Below are positions 5,167-7,121 of a DNA stretch of 7,121 nucleotides, piece by piece. Position 1 is the stretch's first letter. Every line of letters begins with the position of its first letter. The notes beneath the pieces were generated by a model. The model was given only the letters and a program-made list of their open reading frames with translations, was not told where the DNA came from and made no database searches. This stretch comes from CAYMKE01 sp964390955 (GTDB taxonomy: Bacteria > Bacteroidota > Bacteroidia > Bacteroidales > JBBRXJ01): NCBI GenBank assembly GCA_964390955.1, contig CAYMKE010000177.1:1-7121 (forward strand), read 5' to 3'. The position numbers and the translations under genes were made by a program.

Positions 5167-5928
5167 TCATGTATTTTGATATATAAGCAAAATGGATAAA
5201 TAAAATACAATTTCGCTTATTTGTTGTAAAGCACCTAAAATATCTCCTGTATATCCTGCAATTTTTTTATGTATATATTGACGAAATCTTAGAAATACAA
5301 CACCCATCACTAAAATAAATACAGGCCACACCTTCCATGGCACCGGCAATCCGGCAGGGATGCAAAACAAGAAAGCCACCACCAGGTCAGTCTTTGTGCT
5401 TTTGGTTCCAACAGGTTTGCTTTTGCTAGTCATATCTTCTCGTGCATAATGACTTGTAAAGATAAGGACAACAGGTATAAACCGGCTAATGATATGGCCC
5501 GTTAATATAATCATGGGCAATTTAATGATTGGCAGGTGGATTAGCAGGCTGAATTTCACTGCCAGTATCATCACGAGGCCGATGGTTCCATACGTTCCGA
5601 TGCGGCTGTCTTTCATAATGGCAAGGATGCGTTCCTGATCCATGCCTCCTCCCATTCCGTCACAAAAATCGGCAAACCCGTCTTCATGAAAAGCACCTGT
5701 GGCAAAAATCGAAGCGATCATACTAAAAATGAGGGCTAAATGTGCCGGAATAATAAATTGAAAACCCCAAAAAACAATGGCTGAAATGCCTCCAATCACG
5801 AACCCGGTCAAAGGAAAATATTTGGTTGCCCGGTTCAATAAATCGTCTGTATATCCCGGAATATGCGGCACAGGAATACGGGTATAAAACATCAAAGCGG
5901 TTATTAATATTTTAATTTCTTTTTTCAT
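5167..5928 (-). CDS. cobS: Adenosylcobinamide-GDP ribazoletransferase (cobalamin synthase, CobS)
   Basis: This inner-membrane enzyme joins GDP-cobinamide to alpha-ribazole (or its phosphate), releasing GMP and completing the corrinoid backbone. The 253 residues carry FYTRIPVP (14-21), YFPLTGFVIG (37-46), the metal-binding-like acidic motif GAFHEDGFADFCDGMGGG (78-95; E82, D83, D87, D90), IMKDSRIGTYG (104-114) and the C-terminal GYTGDILGALQQISE (225-239). Hydrophobic stretches near 37-80, 111-132, 134-158, 183-216 and 236-250 fit a polytopic protein. Length is normal for the family. It follows cobT after 46 nt with no repeat tract, so the two are probably co-transcribed. The leader is A/T-rich with no clear Shine-Dalgarno sequence. 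Its substrates come from cobT in this operon and from CobU, which is not in the window. Confidence 0.96.
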   Translation of the reverse strand: MKKEIKILITALMFYTRIPVPHIPGYTDDLLNRATKYFPLTGFVIGGISAIVFWGFQFIIPAHLALIFSMIASIFATGAFHEDGFADFCDGMGGGMDQERILAIMKDSRIGTYGTIGLVMILAVKFSLLIHLPIIKLPMIILTGHIISRFIPVVLIFTSHYAREDMTSKSKPVGTKSTKTDLVVAFLFCIPAGLPVPWKVWPVFILVMGVVFLRFRQYIHKKIAGYTGDILGALQQISEIVFYLSILLIYQNT

Positions 5929-5974
5929 TTAAATCTTCATTATAAAAAAATCATTAACATATCCACTAATTCTC

Positions 5975-6976
5975 TCACTCTTTATTACTGACTCCTGCAT
6001 CTTCAAAACTTGCCATTTTATTCAAAAAGTTCACAGCAGACTGAATGATGGGGAAAGCTATAGCCGCACCAGTTCCTTCACCGAGTCGCATGCCCAGCTT
6101 TAATAAGGGTTCTGCTCCCAGGTATTCAAGCATGCCTTTATGTCCTGCTTCATCGGATTGATGGCAGAAAATACAGTGATCCAACACATTTAAATCCAAT
6201 TGATGTGCGATCAACAAAGCAGATGTGGCAATGAACCCGTCCACCATAATCACCATGTCGCATTTCGCAGCTTCAAGCATTCCGCCTGCCATCATGGTAA
6301 TTTCAAAACCTCCGTAGGTGGCTAAAATATCCATTGGTTCTGTAACACCATGTTTTCCCGCTGCCTGTGATAAAATATTCATTTTTTTATCCAGGCCCTG
6401 ATTATCATGCCCGGTGCCTCTTCCTGTGCATTCTTGTATTGGCTTGCCTGTTATTTTGTGCATAATTAGTGAAGCAGCCGACGTATTTCCAATGCCCATT
6501 TCACCAAATCCAATGATATTACAGTTTTCATTGTATTTATCTCTGACGAGTTGCCTGCCTTTTTCGATGGACTGTTCGCACAATTCCATTGTCATGGACG
6601 GCTCATGCAAAAAATTGCGTGTGCCTTTTGCTATTTTGGCATGAACAAGGTTTTGGGTATCCTGTGGAAAATCATGATCTACGCCTGCATCCACCACTTG
6701 AAGTCCAATATTATTCTGTTTGCAAAATACATTAATGGCTGCACCGCCATGTAAAAAATTCATAACCATCTGGAAGGTGACTTCTTTGGGAAACGGGCTC
6801 ACCCCTTCATCAACAATTCCATGGTCGCCGGCAAATACCAGTATACATGGATTATTAAGAGATGGGGTAAGGGTTTGCTGAATAAGCCCTGTTTTTTTAG
6901 CGATGCTTTCTAAAACCCCCAATGATCCGGGTGGTTTTGTCTTTAAATCTATCTTTTGTTGTAATTCTTGTTCCAT
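5975..6976 (-). CDS. cobT: Nicotinate-nucleotide:dimethylbenzimidazole phosphoribosyltransferase (CobT)
   Basis: This cytosolic enzyme transfers phosphoribose from nicotinate mononucleotide to the lower-ligand base (5,6-dimethylbenzimidazole or a related base), giving alpha-ribazole 5'-phosphate. The 333 residues show KTKPPGSLGVLE (12-23), FAGDHGIVDEGVSPFP (48-63), FLHGGAAINVF (74-84), VVDAGVD (94-100), GEMGIGNTSAAS (158-169), TGRGTG (184-189), YGGFEI (221-226), VDGFIATSALL (245-255) and MRLGEGTGAA (296-305). E300 aligns with the catalytic base known as Glu317 in the Salmonella enzyme, and E159 with its Glu174. The N-terminus is roughly 15 residues shorter than that enzyme, but the KTKPPGSLG segment is intact. 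The start at 6976 lies in an A/T-rich leader with no clear Shine-Dalgarno sequence or promoter. The preferred base cannot be read from the sequence, and no bluB-like gene is present. Confidence 0.97.
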   Translation of the reverse strand: MEQELQQKIDLKTKPPGSLGVLESIAKKTGLIQQTLTPSLNNPCILVFAGDHGIVDEGVSPFPKEVTFQMVMNFLHGGAAINVFCKQNNIGLQVVDAGVDHDFPQDTQNLVHAKIAKGTRNFLHEPSMTMELCEQSIEKGRQLVRDKYNENCNIIGFGEMGIGNTSAASLIMHKITGKPIQECTGRGTGHDNQGLDKKMNILSQAAGKHGVTEPMDILATYGGFEITMMAGGMLEAAKCDMVIMVDGFIATSALLIAHQLDLNVLDHCIFCHQSDEAGHKGMLEYLGAEPLLKLGMRLGEGTGAAIAFPIIQSAVNFLNKMASFEDAGVSNKE

Positions 6977-7065
6977 TGTTGCTACTATATCTTTAAAAGA
7001 TTAAAAATAATATTATTAAAGACAATATCTACCTGTTTAAACAAATAAGACATTATTGTTTATAC

Positions 7066-7121
7066 TTCATACTTCACACCTCATACTTCATACCTCATAC
7101 TTCATACCTCATACTTCATAC
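7066..7121. repeat. Heptamer tandem repeat (TTCATAC/CTCATAC) running off the right edge
   Basis: Eight 7-bp units run to the last base: TTCATAC, TTCACAC, then strict alternation of CTCATAC and TTCATAC. The alternation gives a 14-bp higher-order unit and suggests that pairs, not single heptamers, were duplicated. The gene-proximal end is flanked by TGTTTATA (7057-7064), the same octamer that bounds the other two tracts. The tract is incomplete because the window ends. The 80 nt between it and cobT hold no gene I can support. Confidence 0.95.

Noticed and set aside
7001..7043. Palindromes AATAATATTATT (7006-7017) and TGTTTAAACA (7034-7043) as operators for cobT
   Set aside because: Both are perfect dyads but very A/T-rich, not repeated elsewhere at the operon, and there is no promoter match beside them. 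Chance is likely.
6977..7121. Cobalamin riboswitch upstream of cobT
   Set aside because: I looked for the B12-box type core and the GC-rich helices around it here and in the two repeat spacers. The sequences are A/T-rich or simple repeats with nothing similar. A riboswitch could lie beyond the right edge.

Overview
The window looks like chromosomal DNA from a member of the Bacteroidota. Three things point there: a textbook Bacteroidota-type promoter (TTG, 19 nt, TATATTTG) in front of the toxin-antitoxin pair; start codons that mostly lack a Shine-Dalgarno sequence and sit in A/T-rich leaders; and protein families and a gene order (cobT-cobS-cobC-cobQ-cobD-cbiB, PIN_3 toxin with a DUF6364-like antitoxin) that I associate with that phylum. 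The assignment is inferred from sequence style, not from a database match.

All eight confident genes lie on the minus strand, so the operon reads from right to left. From the right edge: a heptanucleotide tandem repeat (7066-7121, running off the window), then cobT (6976-5975), cobS (5928-5167), a 135-nt spacer built of octamers, cobC (5031-4477), a 132-nt spacer built of nonamers, then the tightly packed trio cobQ (4344-2866), cobD (2869-1820) and cbiB (1841-894), which overlap by 4 and 22 nt. A 104-nt gap holding a promoter and a candidate operator follows, then a toxin-antitoxin operon with an ATGA overlap (789-535 and 538-110). The last 109 nt on the left may hold the tail of a plus-strand gene.

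Together the six cob/cbi genes cover the late steps of adenosylcobalamin synthesis. CobQ amidates adenosylcobyrinate a,c-diamide to adenosylcobyric acid. CobD makes (R)-1-amino-2-propanol phosphate, and CbiB joins it to cobyric acid. CobT activates the lower-ligand base as alpha-ribazole phosphate, CobS joins that to GDP-cobinamide, and CobC removes the phosphate. The one missing activity is CobU/CobP (cobinamide kinase and guanylyltransferase), which probably lies just beyond the right edge. No corrin-ring genes, B12 transporter or B12 riboswitch is visible.

The genes are ordinary; the spacers are not. The spacers in front of cobC and cobQ share a 23-bp identical block that includes both start codons and a second 17-bp block (16/17) at the far end, yet the tandem repeats between them differ (period 8 versus period 9). 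The tract upstream of cobT has period 7. All three tracts are bounded on the gene-proximal side by the same octamer, TGTTTATA on the plus strand. The 9-mer tract has no C on the plus strand, so its transcript contains no G and should be unstructured. These composite spacers are the main candidates for something not yet described.
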